Source: Clarkia xantiana subsp. parviflora (lineage: Eukaryota; Streptophyta; Magnoliopsida; Myrtales; Onagraceae). Taken from it: DNA of 64,000 nt. The notes beneath the pieces are model-generated. The model was not told the origin of the DNA. It did no database searches and saw nothing but the letters and a program-made list of their open reading frames with translations. Made by a program: the position numbers and the translations under genes. The stretch spans positions 8,795,503 to 8,859,502 of the forward strand of contig JAPTYO010000018.1 in NCBI GenBank assembly GCA_036873135.1, given 5' to 3'. Shown one piece after another: positions 1 to 10,971 of this stretch; the stretch's first letter is position 1, and each line of letters opens with the position of its first letter.

Positions 1-1193
1 ACGATCAGAAATTCGAGTTCGGGGGTTCTTTTACGAATTAAAAAAAAAAATAATTACGCCATTTCGGTACTTAATTTGCCAATTTTATTGTTATTTAACT
101 ATAAATTAATTCTAAGCACAAACAACAACAAATCTAGTAATATTAACGACTATCACATACAATTGGATCTACACACATACTAACACGATGACCACATGTA
201 GTTAACTATTAATTTAATTAATCTAAACTAATAAAAATTCAAACTACTTGTGTCAAATTAATTCTAACAATATAACATGTAATTAAAAAATAAAATAGGC
301 AATGCTACAACATGTAATTAGACTAAAATTATTCACCTATAACTAAGTTAAGGACTTAACTTGATTATTCTAATATAATAATAATTAAAAACAAAACAGA
401 ATAAACAAAAATATAAAAAAGAATAAAAAAAAAAAAATAATAATAATAATAAAGACTAGATGCCTGAAGAATGCTCCGGTTGAGTATTGGCAGCCACGGC
501 AGCTGTACGACGATGGTCGAGACTGCAGCTGGACGGGACGGCGTGGACAAGGCATGGCGAATTCCGGCGAGGAGAGACGAGGTCCGAGGTCACGGAGGTT
601 GGCTGGGAGCGGGGGGATATGGCGGCAGCATGGGCCGGTGATAGTGCTGGTCGGAGGTTGGCTGAGTCGCTGCGAACAGGATGGATGGGCTGGTTTTCCG
701 GCCGTCGGAGCAAGCCAAGGGAGAAGTGTGGTGAGTCGGGAGGATGGCGATAGTCCGGGTGCCGCGAGGTGGTCGTCGACGGGCGGCGCCAGCAGCTAAT
801 CAGAAAACGGGGGAGCTCCGGTGGGAAAGACAGAAGACCCTGGCAAGAGCAGCGATGGTGGATTCCGTCGAGCCCAACGCGGAGCGGCAGCGGCAAGGGC
901 GGAGGTCGCCAGCTGGTGAGGAGGACAGACTCAGGAGTGGCGAGCTGTGCGGATTGCAGGTCGCGGCGGTGTGGACTCCGGCGGGCGGGGCAGTGAAACG
1001 ACGAAACAACACCAGCAGGTACGGCGGAAGTCACGGGCTCATATAGGCGATGCGAAGAACTGGTGGGGGTGGTGGATATGGGCGACGACGGTGGCAACTG
1101 TGGTGGCCGGAGTCTACGGGTCTGCAGGTCGTCGGAGCGAGCCGAGGGCGGAGCTGGGGGCTGTCACCGGTCGGGCTGGCTGCTGGGGAAGAA

Positions 1194-1195
1194 AG

Positions 1196-1250
<55 letters not shown>
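1194..1250. repeat. (GA)n microsatellite in LTR
   Basis: An almost pure GA tract within the GC-rich part of the LTR. Equivalent tracts occur in the three other LTRs with different lengths, so it is an LTR component that varies by slippage. Confidence 0.95.
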
Positions 1251-1254
<4 letters not shown>

Positions 1255-1473
1255 GGCTGGTGACGGGCAGGGCTCCAGCGGAGGGTGGCGTCGGACAGAG
1301 GCCGGGACGGAACCTGGACGACGGGTGGCGCGGTGGTGACTCCGGCGAAGTCCAAGTCGGCGAAGAGGACAAGCTATGCGAAAAAAAATTCACTAGAAGA
1401 CAAATCTGCACGGGTACCGAAAACTGATGTATTATTATTGATGGTTCCCCTTTTTACATGTAACAAAGGACCC

Positions 1474-1481
1474 TATTTATA
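1474..1481 (-). promoter_or_regulatory. Candidate LTR TATA box
   Basis: The minus strand reads TATAAATA followed by GGGTCC, upstream of the GC-rich block. The same site is present at 59728-59735 on the plus strand and is slightly altered at 13815-13822, so it probably marks the LTR promoter. Confidence 0.6.
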
Positions 1482-1762
1482 GCTAAACTAGGACCCATAA
1501 ACTAGGAAAATAAAATCTTAAAAATATATGCATTTAATAATACAAAAATATACATATATATTTTTGTATTTCACCATAAATACACATAATATATTTTCTA
1601 AATATTTTACAATAAATAATGCATATACACTATCCTATTTTAAGCCAGTCCTATCTTTAGAAACTTCGGGACCTTCCATATTTTAAATACTTCCTTTTTT
1701 TTAACGCGTCACATATGACATTTTTGGACGTGCTACGCGCGGACCAAAATTAGGTGTTTACA

Positions 1763-1781
1763 GGTTTCCCCTCTTTGGGCG
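1763..1781 (-). other. Polypurine tract of Ogre-like copy 1
   Basis: On the minus strand a purine-rich stretch containing AAAGAGGGGAAA directly precedes the 3' LTR start, as expected for the plus-strand DNA primer. Equivalent tracts lie at 14099-14117 and 59363-59376. Confidence 0.7.
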
Positions 1782-1914
1782 AATCCCCGTAGAACGTGTT
1801 CGAGGGGATTTGTCCAAAGCCGAGTAAACACTAATTTTGGTTGGGAAGTATATCTTCTTTTGAGTCTTCGAATCTTCAAGGAAACTCCTGGTTTATTTCG
1901 GAAAGTGCAAAAAA

Positions 1915-4769
1915 GTAGAGCCTCTGTCGGTGTTGCCCTTGTTGGCAGTGCTTCCATTGGTAGTGCGGAAAAGTAAAGCCTCCAGTGGAGTGCGGAGAAG
2001 TAAAGCCTCGGTTGGCGGTGCCCCTGTTGGCGGTGCCTTCGTTGGCGGTGCAGAAAGTAAAGCCTCCAGTGGCATGCGGAAAAGTAAAGCCTCAGTCGGC
2101 GGTGCCCCTGTTGGCGGTGCCTCCGTTGGCGGTGCAGAAAGTAAAGCCTCCAGTGGCGTGCGGAAAAGTAAAGCCTCCAGTGGCGTGCAATAAAGTAAAA
2201 CCTTAATCGATGATGCCTCCAGTGGCGAGCGATAAGGGAAAACCTCCAGTGGCGTGCAATAAAGTAAAACCTTAATAGATGATGCCTCCAGTGGCGAGCG
2301 ATAAGGGAAAGCCTCCAGTGGCGAGCGATAAGGGAAAGCCTCCAGTGGCATCGGAGAAGAGCCTCTAGTGGCGTCCGTTGGAGAAGTGCCTCTAGTGGCG
2401 TGACTTGCGAAGGCTGAATACTAAAGCTTCGTTCGTCGGGGGCAACTCTCAGAAAGCTGGAAAACTTCAGATCCTGATTGTTGGTTGTGACTTGTAGGAA
2501 CAGACTGTAACAGTCCTACTCATCATTTGAGTGGTGACTTGCGAGAATAGACTGTAACCGTCCCGTTTTTCGTGAATTTGACTCGTAGGAACAGACTGTA
2601 ACAGTCCTCTCATCCTTGAATGGTGACTCGCGAGAGCAGACTGTAACCGTCCCGCTTGCCCTGAAGTTGACTCGTAGGAACAGACTGTAACAGTCCTACT
2701 CATCCTTGGAATGCGACCTGCGAGAGCAGACTGTAACCGTCTCGCTTGCCGTGAAGTTGACTCGTAGGCACAGACTGTAACAGTCCTACTCGTCCGTGAA
2801 TGGTGGCTCGCGAGAACAGACTGTAACCGTCCCGCTTGCCGTGAAGTCAACTTTGGCTCGCGAGAACAGACTGTAACCGTCCCGCTTGCAAAAAAGTAGA
2901 GCCTCTGTCGGTGCTGCCCTTGTTGGCAGTGCTTCCATTGGTAGTGCGGAAAAGTAAAGCCTCCAGTGGCGTGCGGAGAAGTAAAGCCTCGGTCGGCGGT
3001 GCCCCTGTTGGCGGTGCCTTCGTTGGCGGTGCAGAAAGTAAAGCCTCCAGTGGCATGCGGAAAAGTAAAGCCTCAGTCGGCGGTGCCCCTGTTGGCGGTG
3101 CCTCCGTTGGCGGTGCAGAAAGTAAAGCCTCCAGTGGCGTGCGGAAAAGTAAAGCCTCCAGTGGCGTGCAATAAAGTAAAACCTTAATCGATGATGCCTC
3201 CAGTGGCGAGCGATAAGGGAAAACCTCCAGTGGCGTGCAATAAAGTAAAACCTTAATAGATGATGCCTCCAGTGGCGAGCGATAAGGGAAAGCCTCCAGT
3301 AGCGAGCGATAAGGGAAAGCCTCCAGTGGCATCGGAGAAGAGCCTCTAGTGGCGTCCGTTGGAGAAGTGCCTCAAGTGGCGTGACTTGCGAAGGCTGAAT
3401 ACTAAAGCTTCGTTCGTCGGGGGCAACTCTCATAAAGCTGGAAAACTTCAGATCCTGATTGTTGGTTGTGACTTGTAGGAACAGACTGTAACAGTCCTAC
3501 TCATCATTTGAGTGGTGACTTGCGAGAATAGACTGTAACCGTCCCGTTTTTCGTGAATTTGACTCGTAGGAACAGACTGTAACAGTCCTCTCATCCTTGA
3601 ATGGTGACTCGCGAGAGCAGACTGTAACCGTCCCGCTTGCCCTGAAGTTGACTCGTAGGAACAGACTGTAACAGTCCTACTCATCCTTGGAATGCGACCT
3701 GCGAGAGCAGACTGTAACCGTCTCGCTTGCCGTGAAGTTGACTCGTAGGCACAGACTGTAACAGTCCTACTCGTCCGTGAATGGTGGCTCGCGAGAACAG
3801 ACTGTAACCGTCCCGCTTGCCGTGAAGTCAACTTTGGCTCGCGAGAACAGACTGTAACCGTCCCGCTTGCAAAAAAGTAGAGCCTCTGTCGGTGCTGCCC
3901 TTGTTGGCAGTGCTTCCATTGGTAGTGCGGAAAAGTAAAGCCTCCAGTGGCGTGCGGAGAAGTAAAGCCTCGGTCGGCGGTGCCCCTGTTGGCGGTGCCT
4001 TCGTTGGCGGTGCAGAAAGTAAAGCCTCCAGTGGCATGCGGAAAAGTAAAGCCTCAGTCGGCGGTTCCTCCGTTGGCGGTGCAGAAAGTAAAGCCTCCAG
4101 TGGCGTGCGGAAAAGTAAAGCCTCCAGTGGCGTGCAATAAAGTAAAACCTTAATCGATGATGCCTCCAGTGGCGAGCGATAAGGGAAAACCTCCAGTGGC
4201 GTGCAATAAAGTAAAACCTTAATAGATGATGCCTCCAGTGGCGAGCGATAAGGGAAAGCCTCCAGTGGCATCGGAGAAGAGCCTCTAGTGGCGTCTGTTG
4301 GAGAAGTGCCTCTAGTGGCATGACTTGCGAAGGCTGAATACTAAAGCTTCGTTCGTCGGGGGCAACTCTCAGAAAGCTGGAAAACTTAAGATCCTGATTG
4401 TTGGTTGTGACTTGTAGGAACAGACTGTAACAGTCCTACTCATCATTTGAGTGGTGACTTGCGAGAATAGACTGTAACCGTCCCGTTTTTCGTGAATTTG
4501 ACTCGTAGGAACAGACTGTAACAATCCTCTCATCCTTGAATGGTGACTCGCGAGAGCAGACTGTAACCGTCCCGCTTGCCCTGAAGTTGACTCGTAGGAA
4601 CAGACTGTAACAGTCCTACTCATCCTTGGAATGCGACCTGCGAGAGCAGACTGTAACCGTCTCGCTTGCCGTGAAGTTGACTCGTAGGCACAGACTGTAA
4701 CAGTCCTACTCGTCCGTGAATGGTGGCTCGCGAGAACAGACTGTAACCGTCCCGCTTGCCGTGAAGTCA
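1915..4769 (-). repeat. Three tandem copies of a 981-bp composite repeat
   Basis: Units start at 1915, 2896 and 3877, giving an exact period of 981 bp. The third unit is about 893 bp, with two short internal losses and no tail. Each unit contains two smaller arrays: units of about 27-30 bp with the core GCCTCCAGTGGCG, and units of about 45-95 bp built on GACTGTAACAGTC-like dyads. The copies differ at only a few positions, so the triplication is recent. The sister region at 14230-15175 has a single copy. Long reading frames here (for example 1893-2351 and 2786-3433) are translated repeats. Confidence 0.92.
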
Positions 4770-5079
4770 ACTTTGGAAGACGCTGTACCGTTACATAATA
4801 CACAGGCGCACGAATATTTTTCCCTAATTTTGTCTAAATTGTGCATGGTGCGACAACTTAGCGGGATCTTTCTCTCCTTTTTTTTTTTTTTTAGAATTTC
4901 TCTATTTTCTCTCCTTTTGCCACGGTCGTTTGAGAGATTTCCGACCGTGCCCCTCGGTTTTTTATTTTCTCTCCTTTTTTCAAGATTGCAATTTCTGAAT
5001 TTGCACCCATGCCTCTCATATCCTGATTTTGCCTAGGCCGCCCTTTCGGGTTTTCAACCTAGCAGAAGCACTCTTTATT
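4770..5079. other. Spacer between repeat arrays, no gene
   Basis: Pyrimidine-rich sequence with a poly-T run near 4880. It is collinear with 15180-15500 in the second internal region and related to the inverted sequence near 58260-58560. I see no coding signal. Confidence 0.7.
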
Positions 5080-5690
5080 TGGTAGCCGATTAAACGGTGG
5101 CTGTGACACGTACTTTATTTGCCGCCTCGATGCGGGAGTATTTGTAGCCATTTGGAGGATGGCTGTGACCCTTTTCTCACTGTCTTCAATGTTATGGGAG
5201 CTCTTTTGATTGTAGCCATTTGGTGGGTGGCTGTGGCCCTCTATTCCTCGTCTCTGATCCGGGAAACACTTTTTGTATGTAACCATTTCAAGGGTGGTTA
5301 TGGCCCTTTCACTTAATACTCGTCGTTGACGTTCCGGGAACGCTCTTTTTGTGTAGCCATTTTTTCAAGGGTGGCTGTGGCCCTTTTTATTCTCCCGCCC
5401 TCACGGGGTTTGCGGGGTCACTCTTTTATTTGTAGCCATTTGGAGGGTGGCTGTGGCCCTTTCACTTATTTCCCGCTTTTGATGCTGCGAGAGCACTCTT
5501 TATCTGTAGCCGTTTGAAGGGTGGCTGTGGCCCTTTCTTTGTAGTCGTTTTAGGGACGACTATGATCCTTTTTATTTGTAGTTGATTTAGGGACAACTGT
5601 GACCCTTTTATTTCTTCAATGCTCTCAGAAGAATTGCGTGAACACTCTCTTTGTTTTTCTGCAGGCGATTAAAGGGTGGTTGTGGCCCTA
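5080..5690 (-). repeat. GTAGCC/GGCT tandem array
   Basis: Diverged tandem units of roughly 40-95 bp each contain GTAGCC, a short spacer, then GGTGGCTGTGGCCCTT. The AGCC and GGCT parts form a dyad. The same array occurs at 15520-16170 and, inverted, at 57290-58250, so it is a fixed part of this family. Confidence 0.85.
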
Positions 5691-6929
5691 AATAAAATTG
5701 TTTTTTTTTTTTCTTTTTCTTATTTTTGAAAAAGAAAATTTACCGAAAATAATCAACAACAATTGTGTACATGCCCCTAGTGGCAAATTAAAAAATTTTA
5801 ATTCAAAACATTTTCTTGAGAAGGACTCAGGTGATTGAGTCAAAATATATTGGTCATGTCGACGCCTTGGATTAACCCTACGACCAATGGATGGCATAGG
5901 AAATTATTTCTTCTCTAGGCTTCTCAAGTGCCTCGGCTATTGCTCAGTCTTGTCTGGGGATGCCCCATAGCTAACACCTATCGGGTTAGGTTTGTCGCAT
6001 GCAGGATGAATGACCTGGTTAATGAACACACATGGATGGTGTTGAGTTTGGCACGACAGGCCGCAAATGGAAACTTCTGATGTATCTAGGACAAGTCTGT
6101 CGGTCGATGCAAGCATGGTCAATGAGCAAAGAACCGCGGGCGGGATGAGTGCATCTACGGTCTTGATTTAAATGATTTTTCCAAGCTGCAAAAAGGAAAA
6201 AGAGACAGTCACATTTCATGGACAAAGTTGATCACATGTTCTTTTACATGGGTGTCGGATCTTTCTAGTGGGTAATGTGCTCGCTATGCGACTGGACCTG
6301 CTGCATGTCCTGATTTTCCTGCTTCATCTAGGAAACACAACTTGTATATGTACACCTGCCGGAAATTAAATGCTTTTGGATCTCTGTTTGAAGGCCCCAA
6401 CAATAATGTTTTCTTTGCTTGTCATCTCAAATGCTCATTGATCAGCACATTAAATCTTCACGGGATTCTCGATGATTTCTTGATATTTTTCCATCTTCCG
6501 ACATGTCCGATTTCGATAGGAGATGCCCCTTGGTTACCATCGACTAGTTCAGACCTCACCGTATAATGGATGTACGGCTTGGTTCAGGGACGCGTATGAA
6601 TTCCACACATGGTAGGTGGAATTTTGACATTGAAGTTCTCTGAAGCAGTCACGTTCCACGTGGTTACGACCTCAGTCGAAATGGTCGTCTGATCTGCAAA
6701 GAGAGTAGGGATACTTAAATCTCAAGGAAAAAATCAAGTACAATTCATCGTACCTGAGCGTTGAATATCCCGAGTGCGAAATTTTTTTGCGTGCAACTCG
6801 ATGGCAAAATGTTCTTTTTTTTTTTGTTGCCCCATTTGGCCGGCAGAACTTATATGTACAAGATACTTAACCAAGGGTACCAGAAAAGAGTGAATGAAAA
6901 ATCAGTGTAGAGAATATGAGAAATCATGC
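5691..6929. other. Element-internal non-coding DNA
   Basis: Collinear with 16180-17136 and with the reverse complement of about 55850-57280, including GGGGCATGTAC and CCACGTGGTT stretches. No frame resembles a retroelement protein or a host protein. It is probably a decayed coding remnant or an untranslated region of the element. Confidence 0.6.
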
Positions 6930-8300
6930 ATGATTTTTTTTTTTTAAAACTCTAATGTCATTCATTTCATAATTTTGATTACTTTTTTTTAAATGAATCA
7001 AAATTAATGATCTAATGTGTTTTGCACCATCATGGAGTTTACTGAGTTTGCTGAGTGCACTATCTGGCTCGAACGCACGATAGATGTTCAAAATGAAGTT
7101 TTTTCAAAAGGATTTTCTCGCCCTTTGTTTAAGCTCGAATAGTCACACTCAACTAAACATTTAAAATTTTTTTTTTTTTTCAAAAAATCAAAATCAGAAT
7201 CAAATCTCTTTTTCAAAACGCTAGCTCATGCAAAGGTTGAGACGATCTTGCCGAAAAAGTGCAATACACCTTCGATAAAAACGAATGACACATTGAGTTT
7301 TTTTTTTTTTATAAAATGCTCATGCATGCTCGAAAGTTAAAGTTCAAATGTTAAGAAAGTTACAACTTACAACCAGTTTACCTGAATGATACATACGTAC
7401 AAAATGAAAAATCCAGGTAAAGTTTTTTTTTTAAAAAAAATAATGCAAATGCGATGCATGTTTAAAAGTTCTACGACTAAGAATGTGTACAGTTTATCAA
7501 CAAATTATGTCCTAAAACAATGCACATGCGACGCACATGAGATGCATATTTGAAATGAAAGTTCTACAGTTAAAACTTTTTTACAAGTTATCTGAAAAGA
7601 TTTTTTGGTTTTTGTTTTTTTAACGAGGAGAAAAAAAATCAATGCATCTTGGTTGCTCAAAATAAAAAAATCAGGTGAAAAGTTTTTTTTTTTAAATGAT
7701 GCAAATGAGATGCACAAAAATAAATACAGGATGCAAACTTAAAAATAAAAGTTTTAAAACTAAGAAAAACTACAATTTACCTGAAAGGTTTTTTTCGAAA
7801 ATAATGCATATGAGATGCACATCTTTAAAAAAATCAGGTAAAAGGTTTTTTAAACAAAAAGCCCTGAAACTAAGAGAGCTTACGATTTATCTAAAAAGTT
7901 TTTTTTTTTTTAAATTAATGCATACTGGATGCATTATTTAAAATAAAACAATTCAGGTAAAAAGTTTTTGAAATGATGCATATGGAATTCACGTTCGAAA
8001 TTAGAAGCTCTAATAGCCAAAGGGAAATTAAAATTCCAGAAAATGTTTTTTTTAAACGCATGTATGATGCACTAAAAAATTACAACTTACCTGTAGAGGT
8101 TTTTTTAAAATAATGCGTATGAAACGCAATGTTGAAATTATAAATTCAGGTAAGAGTTTTTGAAAAAAAAAATGCATACGAAATGCATGTTTGAAAATAA
8201 ATATTCTACAACTAAATGACTAACTACTTAGCTGAAAAAGTTTTTTTTTTTTTTTTTAAAAAAAATGCAATGAGATGAGTGCATGAGAAATAAAAGCTAT
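6930..8300 (-). repeat. AT-rich array of inverted CAGGTAA motifs
   Basis: Repeated T-runs and A-runs alternate with ATGCATATGAGATGCA-like quasi-palindromes and with TTCAGGTAA or TTACCTGAA. Examples on the element's sense (minus) strand are at 8085-8093, 7775-7784 and 7376-7384. The opposite orientation occurs near 7411, 7671, 7830, 7950 and 8141. A collinear array is at 54130-55400. Confidence 0.8.
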
Positions 8301-8389
8301 ACAAATAGTCGTATGATAACATTTACAACAAAAAAACAGATCATGTTAGGGGGAGTAAAAAAAATGTGTGGCTTTGCTCTACAAGGTAG

Positions 8390-8605
8390 GTTCCACTGAT
8401 AGGTTCCCGACAAGGTGGTTTCTTCACCCCATCATAGGGATCATAAGACCTTCACAATCGAGTAGAGTTTTTCCGAGCCGTACCGGCGGCCCAGCCGCTC
8501 CGGTCGTATCGTACTAAACCTCTGGGGGTTCCTAGTCGCCCAGGGTTTTAGGCGTTTTGTAGATTACACTAAAGTGGGTGTGTGCGAATTCAAACAATGC
8601 CACAA
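8390..8605 (-). other. Conserved GC-richer leader block
   Basis: About 200 bp here match the inverse of 53840-54045 at roughly 93 percent by eye, although the surrounding leader has diverged much more. No frame is clearly coding. Its location near the primer site would suit a packaging or dimerisation signal, but that is inference. Confidence 0.6.
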
Positions 8606-8663
8606 AAAAGAAAACGTAAGTTAATAACTCTAAAAATATGTACCTGTCACACAAAAAAAACAA

Positions 8664-9188
8664 GGGTTAATAGGTGTTTTGGTCCATGATGTTTGACAAC
8701 TTTTGGGTTTTGGTCAATGATGTTTTTTTTTACCTAGTTTTGGTACCATATGTTTGCAGATTTTTTCTAGTTTTGGTCTAACCGTTACATTCCGTCCATT
8801 TTCTGACATGTTCAAGTCACGATATCCACTCTAAACTTTAAATTTAGTCCCTCTAATACTTTCTTAACCTTTTTATTGTTTAATTTAGTCCCGAAATTTC
8901 AAAATTGACCCCAATTGGACAATAGGTCCAATTGAATTTTTGAAACTTCGGGACTAAATTGAACAATAAAAAGGTTAGGAAAGTATTAGAGGGACTAAAT
9001 TGATCAAAATTGAAAGTTTAGGGTGGATCACGTGACTTGTACATGTCAAAAAATGGACGGAATGTAACGGTTAGACCAAAACTAGAAAAAATCTGCAAAC
9101 ATAAGGTACCAAAACTAGGTAAAAAAAAACATCATTGACCAAAACCCAAAAGCTGTCAAACATCATGGACCAAAAGATATGTTAACCC
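8664..9188. repeat. Foldback (palindromic) MITE-like sequence
   Basis: The sequence begins GGGTTAATAGG and ends with the near reverse complement, ending GTTAACCC. The two arms of about 250 bp pair almost to the centre. A related copy is at 53150-53701, in the same position relative to the primer site of the other Ogre-like element. It therefore entered an ancestor of the family rather than each copy separately. Confidence 0.85.
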
Positions 9189-9282
9189 AAAAAACAAAGT
9201 TAGAATGGTGAAAAAAATTAAACAATAAAAAATTAAATAAATATGGCAATAAACGAATATAATGAGCTCGAACCCTCATAGC

Positions 9283-9301
9283 GTCCCAGCAGAGTCGCCA
9301 A
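9283..9301 (-). other. Primer binding site of Ogre-like copy 1
   Basis: The minus strand reads TTTGGCGACTCTGCTGGGA immediately after the 5' LTR. It matches the site at 53076-53095. I recall this type as complementary to a tRNA-Arg 3' end in Ogre elements, so the tRNA identity is from memory. Confidence 0.75.
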
Positions 9302-9844
9302 ATTGTCAGACCTAAAATCTGACCTAAGGCAATATACATTTTGAAAACGTGCAATTTTGAATAGAGAGTCGTCACTAGTGAATTATACGGCTAACTAGAA
9401 ACCTAAACTACCTAGGCAAATAACAAATTAGACACCTAGGTATTAATTCGGTCTACGATAAAAAATTCGAGTTCGGGGGTTCTTTTTCGAATTAAAAAAA
9501 AAATTAATTACGCCATTTCGGTACTCAATTCACTAAACTTGCCAATTTTATTGTTATTCAACTATAAATTAATTTTAAGCACAAACAACAATAAATCTAG
9601 TAATATTAACGACTATCACATACAATTGGATCTACACACATACTAACACGATGACCACATGTAGTTAACTATTAATTTAATTAATCTAAACTAATAAAAA
9701 TTCAAACTACTTGTGTCAAATTAATTCTAACAATATAACATGTAATTAAAAAATAAAATAGGCAATGCTACAATATGTAATTAGACTAAAATTATTCACC
9801 TATAACTAAGTTAAGGACTTAACCTGATTATTCTAATATAATAA

Positions 9845-9882
9845 CTAGGTGCTGACCCCGCGCTACGCGCGAGGTGACTTTC
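9845..9882 (-). other. Helitron 3' terminal hairpin and CTAG end
   Basis: The 8-bp stem has one G-T pair and a GTA loop. It lies about 11 bases before the terminal CTAG, which is the usual Helitron termination structure. Confidence 0.9.
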
Positions 9883-10728
9883 TAAACAGTAATGAACATA
9901 TAAAATGTTAAAATCAGGATCGATTATAGTTTTAAAAGTAATGGACTTGCTGGAATGTAACTTGGGTTATTGTGCCACATTCTTATTGAAATTCCATCGT
10001 TATTTACATTTTGTTAATGAACCACAATGCTTGTTAACACTTTAACTACGTAGAATATAAGCATATATGCATAAAATTGTAGAAAATAAGCATATACGCA
10101 TAAAATTGTCAAAGTGAGTTTCTTTATTGAAACCCTTACTCAAAATCTTATTAGAGTCTTAAACGAATGAAATTGGCTGTCAATTGACACAAATAAGAAC
10201 TTGGTTGGTCTTTGGAATCACAATGTGGAAGAAAAATAAACACTTAACATTTGGGAAAATATAAACTTAAAAATACCGTAAATTCACTTAAATTTCAAAC
10301 CATGAACTACTCAATATTCTTATCTATTTTTTTTCAAAATAAGATCCAAGTCCCACATTGTACTTATGCCAAAAACAGAACATCATTAATTTAATCAAAC
10401 TGATATAAATGCAACAATTCCCAGAAAGAAAGTAGATAGAATTCTGAGTTACTTACATAGGTAATCTAAAAAAGGTCTAAGTCAATTTATTTAGGTCGCA
10501 CAAAGTCAAGAGCTCGATGAAAAATAATAGTATGCAGAATACCAGCATGTCGAAGAACATAAAGAAACAATAGATCAAACACATTGTTTCCATAAAGAGA
10601 ATCCAATTCAATCTAATTCGATCTGATATGTAAGGTAACCAAAAATTAAACTTTGAGAATACATAGAGATTGAGTGAACTACCAACATCTTCATCATCAC
10701 AATGCCAAATTCTTTACTTTCAATCAAT

Positions 10729-10971
10729 TCATTCAATTAAAGAGGACCAGTCACTACCAAATTGGTGTCTCAATTGCTCAGAACTGCAGAATGTGCAACT
10801 AAAGAAACCTTTCAACACCTGTATTTTCCCTGCACAATTTATGCAATGAACCCAAGTAAGTGTAAAAGGTTTAGGGTAAAATAAAACATAGGTGATAAAA
10901 AAATTTATACCTAGAGGCAGGCAGTTAGTGATAAAAAATTGAAGAAATGAGATGCGATGTTGGTTTATCAA
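10729..10971 (-). pseudogene. Possible zinc-ribbon fragment inside the Helitron
   Basis: An 80-codon minus-strand frame contains CINC, then 14 residues, then CTFC. This two CxxC arrangement is that of a zinc ribbon. RPA1-type C-terminal zinc ribbons are often carried by plant Helitrons, so this may be an RPA-like exon. The frame is short, the flanks show no further RPA domain, and splice sites were not proven. It could also be a captured fragment of another zinc-binding protein or chance. Confidence 0.35.

Larger units (their letters stand above)
1..1762 (-). repeat. 3' LTR of Ogre-like copy 1, cut by window edge
   Basis: This matches the LTR at 9304-14098 and, inverted, those at 32405-53074 (split) and 59377-61236. 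Its inner end reads TGTAAACACC on the minus strand. By alignment with copy 2, about 148 bp of the LTR lie beyond the left edge. It has an AT-rich part, a GC-rich block at about 455-1380 and a GA microsatellite. The reading frames in the GC-rich block are low-complexity and not convincing genes. Confidence 0.9.

Noticed and set aside
1893..4321. Several minus-strand frames of 120-215 codons with PLEALL or RHWRLYF repeats
   Set aside because: They lie in the 981-bp repeats and appear identically in each unit. They are repeat artefacts, not genes.
9283..9301. Possible tRNA gene
   Set aside because: Only the 3'-end complement is present. It is a primer binding site. No tRNA cloverleaf was seen anywhere in the window.
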